DNA from: Heterocephalus glaber
Taxonomy: Eukaryota; Chordata; Mammalia; Rodentia; Bathyergidae
DNA: 64,000 bases
Assembly: GCF_000247695.1 (NCBI RefSeq)
Contig: NW_004624785.1
Location: 994,653-1,058,652, forward strand
Direction: 5' to 3'
The notes under the pieces are model-generated. The model was not told where the DNA came from. It saw nothing but the letters and a program-made list of their open reading frames with translations, and ran no database searches. The translations under genes and the position numbers were made by a program. Below, piece after piece: positions 49,671 through 61,336 of the stretch (position 1 is the stretch's first letter; each line of letters begins with the position of its first letter).

Positions 49671-49814
49671 AATTCAATGCCAACAGTAATTCCCATATAA
49701 AAATTTTTAAGTTATGGAATATTGCCATAATCTTCTAAATAAGTTGATGAAAAACAAGAAGACAGATACTAGCTAAAAATTTCTACTTTTCACTGTAACT
49801 ATAGAAACTATTCA

Positions 49815-49930
49815 TGTCTGTCACTTATTTCCTCAACTGTAAAGTGGGGACAATCATATCTGCTTCACAGAGTTGCTGTGAGTGAAAAGGTCTGGCACTT
49901 TTAAACGCTCAATAAATATTAGTGATTACC
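49815..49930 (+). repeat. MIR relic
   Basis: ATTTCCTCAACTGTAAAGTG, GGGACAATCATATCTGC, TTGCTGTGAGTGAAAAGG and CGCTCAATAAATATTAGTGA give sense MIR in order. Confidence 0.75.
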
Positions 49931-50691
49931 ACATTCCAAAAGCAAGAGGCAGGAGGCAGCCCAGTGTCACAGGAGCTCAGGTTCAGATGTCAGTCTGGCC
50001 TTCCACAGGTACTATGCAAACTCCAGCCTGTATTCACCTTCCAGCTTCTGTTTCTAACCTGCTAATGTAGGACTTGCCGCTTGATGGTGGTGGGAGCACT
50101 TTTAGCCAAAATTCTTTAAGATTCTGGTTTAAATAACTTTTTCACCTAGGAAAAAGCTAAATAAGGCCTGTAATTTCCATTTTTGGAAGAGGTAGTTCTT
50201 TTGTCTATCATTTTTTAAATTTTTATTTTGAATGAAATCAATGTTTACATATTTCCCCCAAAATGGAAAAAAAAATCAAGTTTCAACCAAAACTTCTCCA
50301 CCTACTTATGGTGGCATATTTATTTGATTTTATTTTGCTTTTAGAAAGTTATTATAAAATGGCAGCTTGAGACGTGGTTTGAAGATAGATAAACTAACAG
50401 CTGAGAGAATGCAGGTGCATGTTTTAAAATAGGTATGAAAATTTTCTAGGTATAAGCCACTTAAATTTGGAAGATGAAACTTTCTAGTAAGGGAAATTTA
50501 GAAAGTATAAATGAATTTCCTATACATTATTAACATACACAGTATTGCTAACAATTACCAAATGTATTACAGAATTTTAAGTCCCAAGTAAACATCTAAT
50601 GAGAAAATTCAAACTTGGGCAAAGAATTAAATTAGGTAAGTTTATTTACATTATATAAAACAATGTTTCTTAGAAACTCCATATGAAAATA

Positions 50692-50884
50692 CAGTGGTAC
50701 CTTGGTCCACAAACTCAACTCTTGCTATGATTCTGGGTCACAGACCAAACTGGATGAGAACCCAATCAAATTTCCCCATAAGGTCAACACTGAACCTAAC
50801 CACTGAATTTGATTTGATTCTTAATCAACTCAGTTGCAACCAGAATTGTGGAAAGAATCAGGTTCATGAACCGAGATGCCACTG
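50692..50884. mobile_element. pogo/Tigger-like miniature inverted-repeat element, copy 2
   Basis: 193 bp between TA dinucleotides (50690-50691 and 50885-50886). Left end CAGTGGTACCTTGGTCCACA; right end on the other strand CAGTGGCATCTCGGTTCATG. The termini match copy 1 (17461-17662), while the interior is different or heavily rearranged. No coding capacity. Confidence 0.75.
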
Positions 50885-51149
50885 TATAACATACATTTCA
50901 TTAACATAAATGTACCCAAGGGTTTCTGTAAGTAAATTTAAGATTTTTTAGTCCTGTATTTACATGTATACACAACACAAACTCTTATGTTACCACAATG
51001 CAAATGAAGAGAAGCACATTTTTAACATGAAAAATCAGCTGCTCTTTAGGAAGAAAAAATTCAGGCAAAATCGATCTTCTCAGAGCAAACATAATGTGTT
51101 GGAAGAAGAAAAGTACACAAATACTTATCTCTTTGGAAGCAAAAAACAT

Positions 51150-51345
51150 GGGTTAGACGCAGCTTCTACCAACCCTTGAGTGGGACCTTGAGCTCTGTTG
51201 TATAAAACGGAGAATGCATTTCTTGCCTGCGCTAACAAGATCATTCTGAGAGTCAAATAAGAAAAGTGTATGCAAACGTACTTTTCTACACTGGAAAACA
51301 CCAGGAAAATGCTATACAATGGCAGTACTATTGCCTTTACAGTGA
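51150..51345 (+). repeat. MIR-like relic
   Basis: GCAGCTTCTACCAACCCTTG, GGACCTTGAGCTCTGTTGTA, TAAAACGGAGAATGCATTTC and CATTCTGAGAGTCAAATAAG have the sense MIR order, diverged. Confidence 0.55.
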
Positions 51346-51630
51346 TTCTATGAGCCTTTTATTCATTGTGTGAATTCCATCTAAGCTATCAAACTGGTAA
51401 CTCAATCTACAATAATGTTACACAAATCTTCTACCAGCATGCCCCAATTTTACTCCAGCATTCATAGAACTGTGCCAAGAATAAGAGTATTTTTTTTTTA
51501 AAGCAAAAGATATGATTCTAGCACTGGAGGAGCTTAAAATATAGTTGAAAAGAAAATAAATCCTATCAATAAGGGAAAATGATTAAAACTATACAGAAAC
51601 TTATAATTTCATGTATGATAAAAAGCAGAA

Positions 51631-51830
51631 ACATCTTAGCCAATGGGGTATCACTTCCATTGCCTCTCATTTATCAGTCATTTAAATGCCAAGTGCTAAC
51701 AAGGAGAAAACATTCTAATGGGAAATAGATAGGAAACATCTTAGCCAATGGGGTATCACTTCCATTCCTTGTCATTTATCAGTCATTTAAATGCCAAGTG
51801 CTAACAAGGAGAAAACATTCTAATGGGAAA
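51631..51830. repeat. 105-bp tandem duplication
   Basis: Unit 51631-51735 is followed directly by 51736-51830, both opening ACATCTTAGCCAATGGGGTA and sharing GCCAAGTGCTAACAAGGAG and TCTAATGGGAAATA at exactly 105-bp offset. Differences are few (for example GCCTCTC against CCTTGTC near the middle), so the duplication is fairly recent. No transposon signature. Confidence 0.95.
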
Positions 51831-51854
51831 TAAATACCCAATAAATAACTCACA

Positions 51855-52010
51855 GAATGAAGGCCACACTTCCTAGCCCAGCCTCATGTCTTCTCAGCAT
51901 CTGGTCCCACCCATTCTTCCTGCCCCACCATGGAGTCCCCACTGAGTTTCAATCACTCAGGCACTCTGAGCTGCCTGGAGGCGCTAGATTGCATCAGACC
52001 ACAAATAAGT
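51855..52010 (+). repeat. L2 relic
   Basis: CTTCCTAGCCCAGCCTCATG, TCCTGCCCCACCATGG and GTTTCAATCACTCAGG resemble the pyrimidine-rich L2 3' region, sense orientation. Diverged. Confidence 0.4.
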
Positions 52011-52138
52011 GCACATCCCATTACTCAGCCAATATTTACTTCATGTTCTACAGAAGGTGCTGGTCTAGAAACAGTTGACATTTAATGAGCATGTACTATG
52101 TGATAACAGGTTTGTTCAATATTAGCTTGTTTAAGCTT

Positions 52139-52218
52139 TATTTTTTCCTTTGTGGTGCCGTGCCTGGGAATGAACCCAAGGGCTCTTCATGCTAAGCATA
52201 TACTGTACCTCACACTTC
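52139..52218 (-). mobile_element. tRNA-derived SINE portion next to a B1
   Basis: GTGGTGCCGTGCCTGGGAAT, GAACCCAAGGGCTC and TGCTAAGCATATACTGTACC are a reverse-oriented, diverged ID-like unit. The B1 at 52231 has its own target duplication, so the two probably inserted separately. Confidence 0.7.
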
Positions 52219-52230
52219 AAGAAACATTTT

Positions 52231-52357
52231 GTTTGTTCTTTGGAGATAAGAGTCTCTATGTTGCCCAACCTCATTTCTAATTCGTCATCTCAACTGATCC
52301 TCCTGCCTCAGTCTCCTACATAGCTAGGACTACACGTGTGTGCCACCAAGTCCAGCT
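52231..52357 (-). mobile_element. B1-like SINE
   Basis: GGAGATAAGAGTCTCTATGT, TTGCCCAACCTCATTTC, CTCCTGCCTCAGTCTCC and TAGCTAGGACTACACGTGTG are antisense B1. Perfect 12-bp duplication AAGAAACATTTT at 52219-52230 and 52358-52369. Confidence 0.88.
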
Positions 52358-53119
52358 AAGAAACATTTTATATTATAATTTAATGTGCATATGTGAGCAT
52401 ACATACACCATTCCACACACTCTCCACTTTATAAAACAAGTTTACTTCTATCATGTGCAACACACTCTGATATTTTACATGTCACTGGAGAAAGATGTCC
52501 ACTCATGGGAGGCGCAGTCTGAGAAATAAAATGCTAGCAGTGCTGCTGTTGAACATGCAATGTCCAGAAGGCCCTTCACCTCCCTTCATTGAGGCATTCC
52601 TATCTATCACAGCTCTGGCTCCTGCTTCCTCTAGCCACATGCCTGGAGGAAAGTAGACCTTACCACATACTTGCAAAGTATATGTTATGTTACATGGTGT
52701 CTACACTGCCATCATCATTTGTTCCTGTGGTTGGCTCTCTCCCCAGACTCCAAACTCAAAACACACCATCTTCTCAAACAGGTATCTGGAGTATGATATG
52801 GAGTTGGAAACAAACACATGGGCTTTTAGTGAATAACAGAACATCTTCACTCAGAACCCACTAACTTTTACTGATAAAAGTGGCTTGATAAGTCATGTTG
52901 CTGGTCGCCTGTTTTGCAGTGTATTCAAAGAATCATCTCTGAGGGAAGGAAGATACCTATCTGAAAAAGGACTAGTGTAAGCAAAGCAGCTGACAGCAAG
53001 GAAAGGAAGGAAAAGACTGCTTAACAGTTCACAAAGCATGGCGATTTATTTCCATCGCCTAAATATCTATCACCTGTATCACTGTCCAACCCCAGAGTCG
53101 CTGCAGCCAGGGGGAAGGT

Positions 53120-53210
53120 GGGCTCTGCAGTCATGATGCCTGGTTGAAATGTGGCTTCTCCACTTGTGGTTAGGGAATTTCTTGAGTTACTTAAGAGTCA
53201 ATCCTCAGGA
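53120..53210 (+). repeat. MIR-like relic
   Basis: CAGTCATGATGCCTGGTTGA then AATGTGGCTTCTCCACTTGT and GGGAATTTCTTGAGTTACTT fit the 5' part of sense MIR. Confidence 0.5.
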
Positions 53211-53269
53211 AAATGCTACTTCAGTCTCCATTACAGGGATTCATTATTAAAGATTAAACAAGAGATTTT

Positions 53270-53410
53270 CTTTTTCCTTCCCTTTGCAGTGCTGGGTACT
53301 GAACCCAGGGCTTCAGACATGCCAGGCAGGTACTCTGACACTGAGTTAAAACCCCAGGCCTTTTAAATTCCGAGTAGCTGGGATTACAGGTGTGCACCAC
53401 TGAGCCTGCC
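53270..53410 (-). mobile_element. Composite ID/B1 SINE (B4-like)
   Basis: TTGCAGTGCTGGGTACTGAA, CCCAGGGCTTCAGACATGCC and CTGAGTTAAAACCCCAGGCC are a reverse tRNA-Ala unit. It is joined directly to GAGTAGCTGGGATTACAGGT and GTGCACCACTGAGCC, an antisense B1/Alu-type end. The head-to-tail fusion resembles rodent B4 elements. Confidence 0.75.
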
Positions 53411-54519
53411 AACATTAAGTCCAGAGACATATTTCTATATGGTTCATGGCCTCCAACTGTACACTTTTTTTTCTCTTCTTCTTGATACAACAAATTCTAC
53501 AATGTTAAATTTTAGACACTGAAGTCTTTTGGAAAAAGTGAGTCATGCCCAAACCCAAGTCATGGTTTGTCCTACATGAAAGAAAATGGAGTGCCCAGGT
53601 TCACACAGGAGAGCACAGCACCCATTCTCCGATACTGAAATTTCTCAAAGGTGCTTCTTCACCTAGCAGAGAATACAGCATCCGGATACCAGTCAGACAC
53701 ACAAGATTCCATATATCACCAAAAGGAAAGCATGATTTTCCTTTGGCATGTGGACAATTTATTTTCATGTTGGCATCTGTTAAAAATTCACAGAATAACT
53801 GCCTTGTTTCTGCAAGCCAGTTTAGCAAAAGATGTCTCACCACATGTGTGAAATAATGGTCACACACAGCACCACCTCAGAGGAGTGTCTCCAACTGGAA
53901 AGACAGTCAGAGTCATTTGTCTTCACAAATAAGTGTCAGATTCCCATTTGGAGAGAAAAATAGATTTAAAAAATATTCTTGTTACATTTTAATATCTTCA
54001 GTGTTTATTTGCCTGCCTGCTTTTCTTGAAAACATGGAATTGCTTTGAGGAAGACAGAAACTAATGGCCCATTTAAGGCTTTAACCCAGGCTCCCCTGCA
54101 TTCTACCAGCTGTGCTTTAGGTTAACTAAAAGAATTGCTCATTCTCCTTTTCCTTGCTACTGCAGCATCCTACATATAGGCCACACACAATAGCATCTAA
54201 TCTGTCCCCATCTATCCCCACTACTCTCTCAGTTACTAACTAGTCTTGAAACTTACATCATCTATCATTGAGTAAATTAGAATCAAAGGAAGGATCAGAC
54301 TGATTAACCAGATGGTAAATAGGGACAAAATACCCTGCCTTCTCATACACAAATCTTTAAAGTTTTAGCTGCATAAGTTGGCTTCAGTGCTGAGTTTCTT
54401 TAGAAGCAAAGAAACTGCTTCTTACAGTTTTCAACTCAGGTTATACCTGAGTTATTTGTATTTGATGTCTATATTTATTAGTAGTATTTCATAGTGATTT
54501 GCAATTTATCACTTCAATT

Positions 54520-54670
54520 ACAAGATCTCATTTGATCTGTGTAGAATGTCCATAGCAAATCTGATGCTCATTTTACATTATGAGAACGCTGACATTTTAA
54601 TTAATTGTCCAAGGTCACAAAACTAGCGAATGGTAAAGTTTGCACCTAAACCCAGATCTTGTCATTCTAA
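54520..54670 (-). repeat. MIR relic
   Basis: TGCTCATTTTACATTATGAG, TTGTCCAAGGTCACAAAACT, AGCGAATGGTAAAG and ACCTAAACCCAGATC match antisense MIR. Confidence 0.7.
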
Positions 54671-54854
54671 AATCCCAGCAGATTAAAGTGAGAAACAGCA
54701 TGTAAAATATGAGGCATTGCATTGTGAAAATGAGGTCACTGTCCTGGCTGTCATGGAGCTCTGGTCCTGGAGTGTGAATACCTTACTGTAAGTGGGCCCT
54801 GAGTACTGTGGCTCTCCTCTTGAGGGCCAGTGTCAGCATATTTCACTCACTTGT

Positions 54855-55460
54855 CTTTGCAACAAACACTGACCCTAAGGCTAAGTGCTAGGCCACCAGG
54901 ATTTGAAGGATCAGTAAGAAAAGTAGGCAGACTCGGGGGTGGTGGGGTGGTGAAACTGACACTGGGGTAATGTAGGTGGTAAAAGTGTTCCAATTAGAGA
55001 GACAAGTTTATATTAAAGTCCTAAAAGAGATTCAGTGTGGCAGGGTGCTGAGAGATAGGTGTGTAATGAGAGGCAGACTAGAAAGGGAGGCCAGGGATGG
55101 ACAGGGCAGGGCCTCAACTGAGAAAATCAGTTTACCCTTCTCCAAAATGAAGGTACTGAAGATATTTATGAGGAGAATCCAGTCTTCTGGAAAAACCACT
55201 CTAGATGTGGAATGGAAAACTGGACTGAGAGTGAATAAGGCTAGTGATAGGAAGAAGAGCTGGAGTTTGCTGAAGATACATTGGTGGGCTAGATCAGGAT
55301 AGTATTGATGCTCAGAATTAGGAGATGGGTGGAAATCATTACAGAAGAGCTTGCAGAATTCAGGGTCTCATTCATTTGGGGAAGATGGGGAAGAAAAATC
55401 ATCAAGGATGGGTTTAGCTTTAAAGACTGGGAAAAAAGGCAGACACAAGGCAGACCATGG
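54855..55460 (-). repeat. Long L2 relic
   Basis: In order: AGTGCTAGGCCACCAGGATT, AGTGTGGCAGGGTGCTGAGA, GGACAGGGCAGGGCCTC, AAAACCACTCTAGATGTGG, GAGATGGGTGGAAATC and CATCAAGGATGGGTTTAGCT. These follow the antisense L2 3' region over about 600 bp. The two open stretches inside it (54976-55302 and 55305-55565) are therefore repeat-derived and not genes. Confidence 0.65.
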
Positions 55461-57328
55461 TTTTACACTGAGGCAGAGAACATAAAAATAACAAGAGAAA
55501 AACGGTGGTATAAATCAGTGCCTGTAATACACAATGGTGAATTACCTAAGACCCAGATGTTCTAAAATACTTATCACTGAAGAATAATGAGCCCATTACA
55601 AATGAATGTTAACTATTAAAAGCACACTTAAATTGGCAATTAAAAAAATTATGGCACATAATAGAAGTAACGAAACTATCTTTCTTTTAAAATATTCTAA
55701 AAGACACATGATGCTCCATGAATATAAAATTGACTTATTGTACATGATATATGTTTTCCCAGATTTTTGATGAACACATTTCTGGACCGTAGACTTAAAA
55801 GGAACTTGATGATAAAACTAACCCAAAACCTTGGCCACTGTTTTCTCCATTACCGATGAGCTTTGGTTTGGCCCACAATCTAGCCCAGAGGCACAATTCT
55901 GAGGCTCAAGAAATTAGAAACAGCTTTCTAGAGCAATGTCTAGATTTCTGTCTTGTATAAAACTTCTCATTAGAGTTTATTTTCATTTTTCATGGATCAT
56001 AAAAAAAGGGATCCCCAATTAAGAGCAGAAGGTGCATTGACTGCATCTGGGGTGAGGGCAGAATACCATTAATGGCTCAACACACTTGATCTATTATACG
56101 TACATAGCACACAGTAGGAAAATGACTTATCATCTCTCTAGAACTCTAGGTATGTTATGAGAACATTTTCTAACAACCAGTATATCCTATGAAACCTCTC
56201 AGAATCTGGAGATTTATTGTCATACTTAAAACTGAGAATCCAATAGAAAGAGGAACAAAATAGTATCTATAATTTTGCAAATGTAGAACAAAATATCACA
56301 CTCTACTTCTAACTCCTTGACAGTTATCTTGATGTCCCTCCTTCTTTTCAATGCTGACTTGGTAATTTGTTGTTGACAATAAAAGGTCAGTTAGTGTACT
56401 AAAAAATAATTTTTAAAATTTCAGAACCAATTTTTGGTGTAACTACCTCAATAAAAAGTTGGTACCATTAAAAACTTCAAAATTCTCACTAATTTCCAAG
56501 TAAATACCTATGGGTTATAAAGAACATGGCTGGAGTAGGTAGAGGTGGCCACTGGACAATTTACTTAGCGTCCAACTCCAGATACAGGGACTCCAGTTAA
56601 GGACACCAGTGGCTGTCTAGTGGGAGAAATATCGCTGAGAAGAATGGAGTGCAGAAAAGGGAGGTAGGAGATAAAAATGTTTACCGTGATCTACACTGGC
56701 CAAAAGGTAAGTTTGTATAATATAAGAAAAATAAATATTTTAATCTTCGGTTGTATTTTAATCTTTGGTTGTTTTGAGCCCTAAACCTGAAAAGTCTCGA
56801 AATCCTGGAATGGTGTAAAAGCTGAATGAATCCTGTCTGTCGGGCTTTATGCGTTGAACACATCTCATAAATCAAGTTCTGTCATTGTCATAGAACAGAA
56901 ACAAGATCCAGTTAGGCCCTCAAGAAGTTCTGTCTAATCCACAGAAGGACATTTAATTCATTTTTACACATCTCTTCCCTGAAACAGTATTAAAAAGTTA
57001 AGAGAAAGATCTGTTGTATGATCGTATGTGGCTACAAATTTTAAGAGGAATTCTTTTCAGACTTTGAAAAGAAGCTAAAATGCACCATTAGTGGGAACAA
57101 TTATACCGAGACAGATAATATTTGGGTTAATAAAAGAAAAATATAAGAAGAATGAAGACATATTCTATTCAATCGTCTACATAAAACACAAAAGTCTGAA
57201 ACCTCAAAGTGTTGAAATATAGAAATTCTGATTCACTTTTTGTGGCAGCACATAGAACAACCACACCTCTATCTATTATATACTTTTGCTGGGTGACAGC
57301 ACTACTTATTTTTATAAAAATGCAGTTA

Positions 57329-57416
57329 TGGGGCCCGGGATTTAGCTCAGTGGTTTCACCGCCTGCTGAGCAAGCACATGGACCCGAGTTCGATCCCCTG
57401 TACCAAAAAAAAAAAA
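57329..57416 (+). mobile_element. ID-type SINE
   Basis: GGGCCCGGGATTTAGCTCAG, GCCTGCTGAGCAAGCACATG and GAGTTCGATCCCCTGTACC, then about 20 A. Flanked by AAAAATGCAGTTA at 57316-57328 and 57417-57429, identical. It has the CTGAGCAAGC middle variant. Confidence 0.95.
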
Positions 57417-58759
57417 AAAAATGCAGTTACTGATAAGCATCACTGTGAAGATTAGATTCCAAAGGTGTTTGTGAGTCTATTGACAAACAGCTATCAAGGA
57501 CCCTATATGGTTGGACAAAGTACCTGAAACTTATAAAAATGCAAAATTTTGTTATCTCCTTTTTTCCTGGTCCTTCCACAAATTATGGGGGGAAAACATA
57601 AGTTGTCCAGCTTGACTAATTTTGGTACCACAGATAGAGTAACAATCAACTCCCAAGAGGCACAGTCAACCTGCCCATCAAATGGACAGGTCCTCATGTA
57701 GCTGGCAAGGGGGATAGAAATCAAGACCTTGTGTTGCTATTCAACAATTCCAGAAAACTTCACCCAGGAAGTCTCTGTGGAGATCTGATGGTTACAGAAT
57801 GGTGCCAAAGAACTGCCTACAGCACAGAATACATTTCCTAGCACATCACAGTCCCGCAGCAGCATCAGTTCTTCTCACAATTTATGTCCGAGAGGGAAAG
57901 TTCTTGGGGATTCTGTTCTAGCCTATCTGAAGGACTAATTAAATCCTCATTACTACCTTCTAATTATTCAAACACTGTGGGATTAGCTCAGGAAGTCCCT
58001 GCTGGTGTACTAGATGAAAAGGGTTAAACAACCTGTGTTGATTTTGAGAATCTAGATCTAGATGAGACCTTCGGAAAGCCACCAACATTAACATGAATAT
58101 TTAATTAGACACCACTGTGAAAATGAAAAGGGAATTCAATTAATAGGTTTTCAAAAAATTAATTCTGATCCCTTTACATCTGTCAATAAATAAGCCTTCT
58201 TTCAGCATTTTCACCTAAAATCCAATAAACCAGAGGGACATTTGCTAGTTTCATTAAGCTTAACATGTTACAGGAGTTAAAAATGTGATCTCTTTAACGT
58301 TAATAATTATTATACTTATTTATCTACTCGGATACTCCTCTAAGCCCTGTTGAATAACAGAGAAATGTATTAATAAGTCATTTCCTATGGCTCTATTTTG
58401 AATTGTAAGAATTACATGTTAAAGATTAAGAGGAGTAAAACTAATCTAAACTTGTTCACTACAATTTTCTTCTAAAATTTATTTTAGTATTTTATGGTTA
58501 TTGTTACTGTTCCTCCAATGCTTAAGTAGCCAAATTTATATTATTTAATTTTTTAGTGAGGTGATTTTAACAGCAATTTTGTCAGATGTTATATGAGGTT
58601 TAGAGAGAGAAGATTTGATTCACAATAAGAACAAAATGGCAAATGTATTACTATAGAATACTAAACTGAAGTTTTGACTTTTCTTCTTTTAAATTTATGT
58701 CAGTAATGAAGACTAAATAATTTGAACTAATTTACTTTATTCAGTTAGTAAAATGTTCT

Positions 58760-58841
58760 TTTTTTTTTTGGTATGGGGGATCAAACTCAGGACCCTGCAC
58801 TTGCCAGGCAGGCAAGGTGCCACTGAGCTACATCCCTGGCC
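58760..58841 (-). mobile_element. ID-type SINE
   Basis: Reverse-oriented with GGTATGGGGGATCAAACTCA, CACTTGCCAGGCAGGC and GAGCTACATCCCTGGCC. Flanked by CAGTTAGTAAAATGTTCT (58742-58759) and CAGTTAGTAAAAGGTTCT (58842-58859), 17 of 18 matching. Confidence 0.94.
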
Positions 58842-60754
58842 CAGTTAGTAAAAGGTTCTACCAGAAAAGTACCAAATCAAGTTTTATATTGGAAAATAGG
58901 TGAAAATGTAAAGGAGACAACACTACACAAAGAAATAAACAGGCCAATAAACATCTGAAGTGTTTCTCTCCTTTTTGTAACCTTCAATGCTACATCCATA
59001 TTTACTCATACAAATACCTTAAATGTATGATAAATATAAAGCTGTAGAAACTTACAGTTGTTTTCATCTATGTACAGTGTGAAGAATGGATTGGTGATTG
59101 ATGTCCTCTGATGAGACTCAATAGCAGAACTACCTGGCAAAAGGCTACTGAATTAGAGATGGGTGGGGTGGGGATTGCAGGGCTTGGAGAGCCTCTTAGT
59201 ATTATTCAGGGTATACGGGCACCAAACTGGCCACAGATACCAATGGTAGTTCAGATCCCAGGACAGTATGAGGTTTGTGAAACTCTTACACCGAGTATAT
59301 AATTTATAATGTATGTTCTTACTGAGTAGGTACAACAGGAACCAAGCAGAAAGAAATGACAAGAGAGCATGAATGCAGCTGCTTGAGCCTGGAGGGAACT
59401 AGCTCCAGGGTGGCAAAATCAACACCACTGGGCCCCATGAGGATACTGGGTTGGACCCCCATACAGTAGTACATCACCTCTTGTTTGGTGGGCTTGTGTC
59501 AAAGTGAGTTTGTCTTTGCCATGAAAGAAAATGTATCTTCTGATACATTAAAGAAAATGAGTACACTATGGAATCTTACTATCTTCATTTTGTTTGTTAA
59601 AATAAAGTAAATGTAAAAGGAACTGTTTGACTTGGTTACTTCAGCATTGAGTAACAGAGAAACTATGATTTCACCTGATCTGTCAACTACCAGGTATGCT
59701 GGTTGGTACACATCAAATGATGGTAAAACAAGTCTTTTTATATTGTATCAAATATTAGGAACTAACATTTCTTCTAAATTTGCACAAATAATAGTCACTT
59801 TGTTTTCACCTTTGCTACCCACTTTCAGAGGACATTTAACTCATGTATGGCAATGCATGATTTAAGATTATAAGTCATTTGAAAATATGAAGTTTTGCTT
59901 TTTAGGAGGTTGACTGACCAATAGGAAGCACAAAATAGAGTGTACATACACTTTAGGCACAGTCTTTTGGAGAAGGTTTAGGGAAATATTTGTAAAAATC
60001 AATTCAGATTTAGCAGCTTATAAAATTAATATTTGCCTCTTGAAGAAAATGGTCATAATAATCACCCAGACTGTTACATATCTGTCATGTTGCCTTAAAT
60101 CATACTACATGTAATAAAGGCTATAAGAGGAAGAAATTCACAAACATGATAATTTCTATGAAGTTACATTAGTGGAAATGCCTAGATTTTTGCCTTTAAA
60201 GTGCATTAATATCCTGCCCTTCATATTTGCTTCTCTACATTTTCAAATCTTGACCCCTATCAGCTATAAGGATTGGAAAGATGCTGTTGGAGGCAGGAAG
60301 AGGTTTCCTTTTTGGCCTTCTTAGCACTTCCTTAAGGTTAACACTGCAGAGCTTCCTGCCAAGGAACTGTTTACCCTGACACACAGGTGACATCAGCGTG
60401 AGTGTTGGTAAAGAGCCACACTAGGGATTAATGAAATGACAAATATTCCCAGCTCTAGGTCTGGCCTGAGCAAGCATTCAGTGCAGGAGTTTCCTTTTCT
60501 TTCCTCCTCCAGGAGCCAGCAATGCATAGAAGGCACCCCACAGCCAAAGAAACAGAGTGTATGCAATTCTCCTGAGTGTAGCACTGGTAAGCTCTCTATG
60601 AATTTGTGTAAGGTCTTCCAGATGGTTGTAGCCACAGGAGAAGCTGATGTAGAGGAGCAACTTACAGAGCGACACATAGCAGGTCGCAGGAGAGGGCTTA
60701 GAGAAACAAATGCTCATGTTCACACAATATTGAGACTGTTAAGAGAATAGTGAT

Positions 60755-60910
60755 AAGGCAGTGTTTCATAAAGTATGTTCCTCAAACCTTGAGCATCAGC
60801 AGTGCCTGGGAGCTTGTTAGAAATGCAGAGTTTAAATGTCACAGCTCAGCCTTTCTATTGGAATCCACGCAGGCCAGCAACAAGCTTTAATATGCCCTGT
60901 GTGTGACCTG
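60755..60910 (-). repeat. MER5/MER20-type hAT relic
   Basis: GTGTTTCATAAAGTATGTTC, CTCAAACCTTGAGCATCAGC and CTGGGAGCTTGTTAGAAATG, then GCAGAGTTTAAATG and AATCCACGCAGGCCAGCAAC, align to the hAT-Charlie MER5/MER20 consensus. Orientation is uncertain because these elements are near-palindromic at the ends. Confidence 0.7.
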
Positions 60911-61177
60911 CATATACTATAAAGTTTGCAATACATTAACTATTTCATGATTAAAACAAATCATATCATTTTGATAAGGAATGAAAGTATTAACTATACC
61001 TTAAATTACAATTAAAAAGTTAAATAAGTTATGAGAAAATGAAAAATTAATTTTATCCTTATTAAATATTCATGTCAACACAAATGATGTATAGGTAAGA
61101 CCACCTTTTCTTTGGCACTGCTAACTGAAACACTGCTGAGTTTTTAACATGTGAAATAACTTAGACCTCGTAATTCT

Positions 61178-61336
61178 TTTTTTTGAGACAGGGTCTCTCT
61201 ACATTGTTCAGGCCAGCCTCAATCTCAATATGTAGCTCAGGCTGGCCTTGAACTCATGGCAATCCTCCCATGCCTTGAACTCATGCCTCAGCCTCCCAAG
61301 TGCTGGGATTACAGGTGTGCACCACCACACCCAGCC
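61178..61336 (-). mobile_element. B1 (7SL-derived) SINE, long form
   Basis: GAGACAGGGTCTCTCTACAT, GCTCAGGCTGGCCTTGAACT, CCTCAGCCTCCCAAGTGCTG and GGATTACAGGTGTGCACCAC are antisense B1. CCTTGAACTCATG appears twice, so the unit carries an internal duplication. Flanked by TTAGACCTCGTAATTCT (61161-61177) and TTAGATCTCATAATTCT (61337-61353), 15 of 17 matching. Confidence 0.92.

Noticed and set aside
54976..55565. Two adjacent open frames (108 and 86 codons)
   Set aside because: They lie in sequence that follows the antisense L2 consensus order; no protein similarity recognised.
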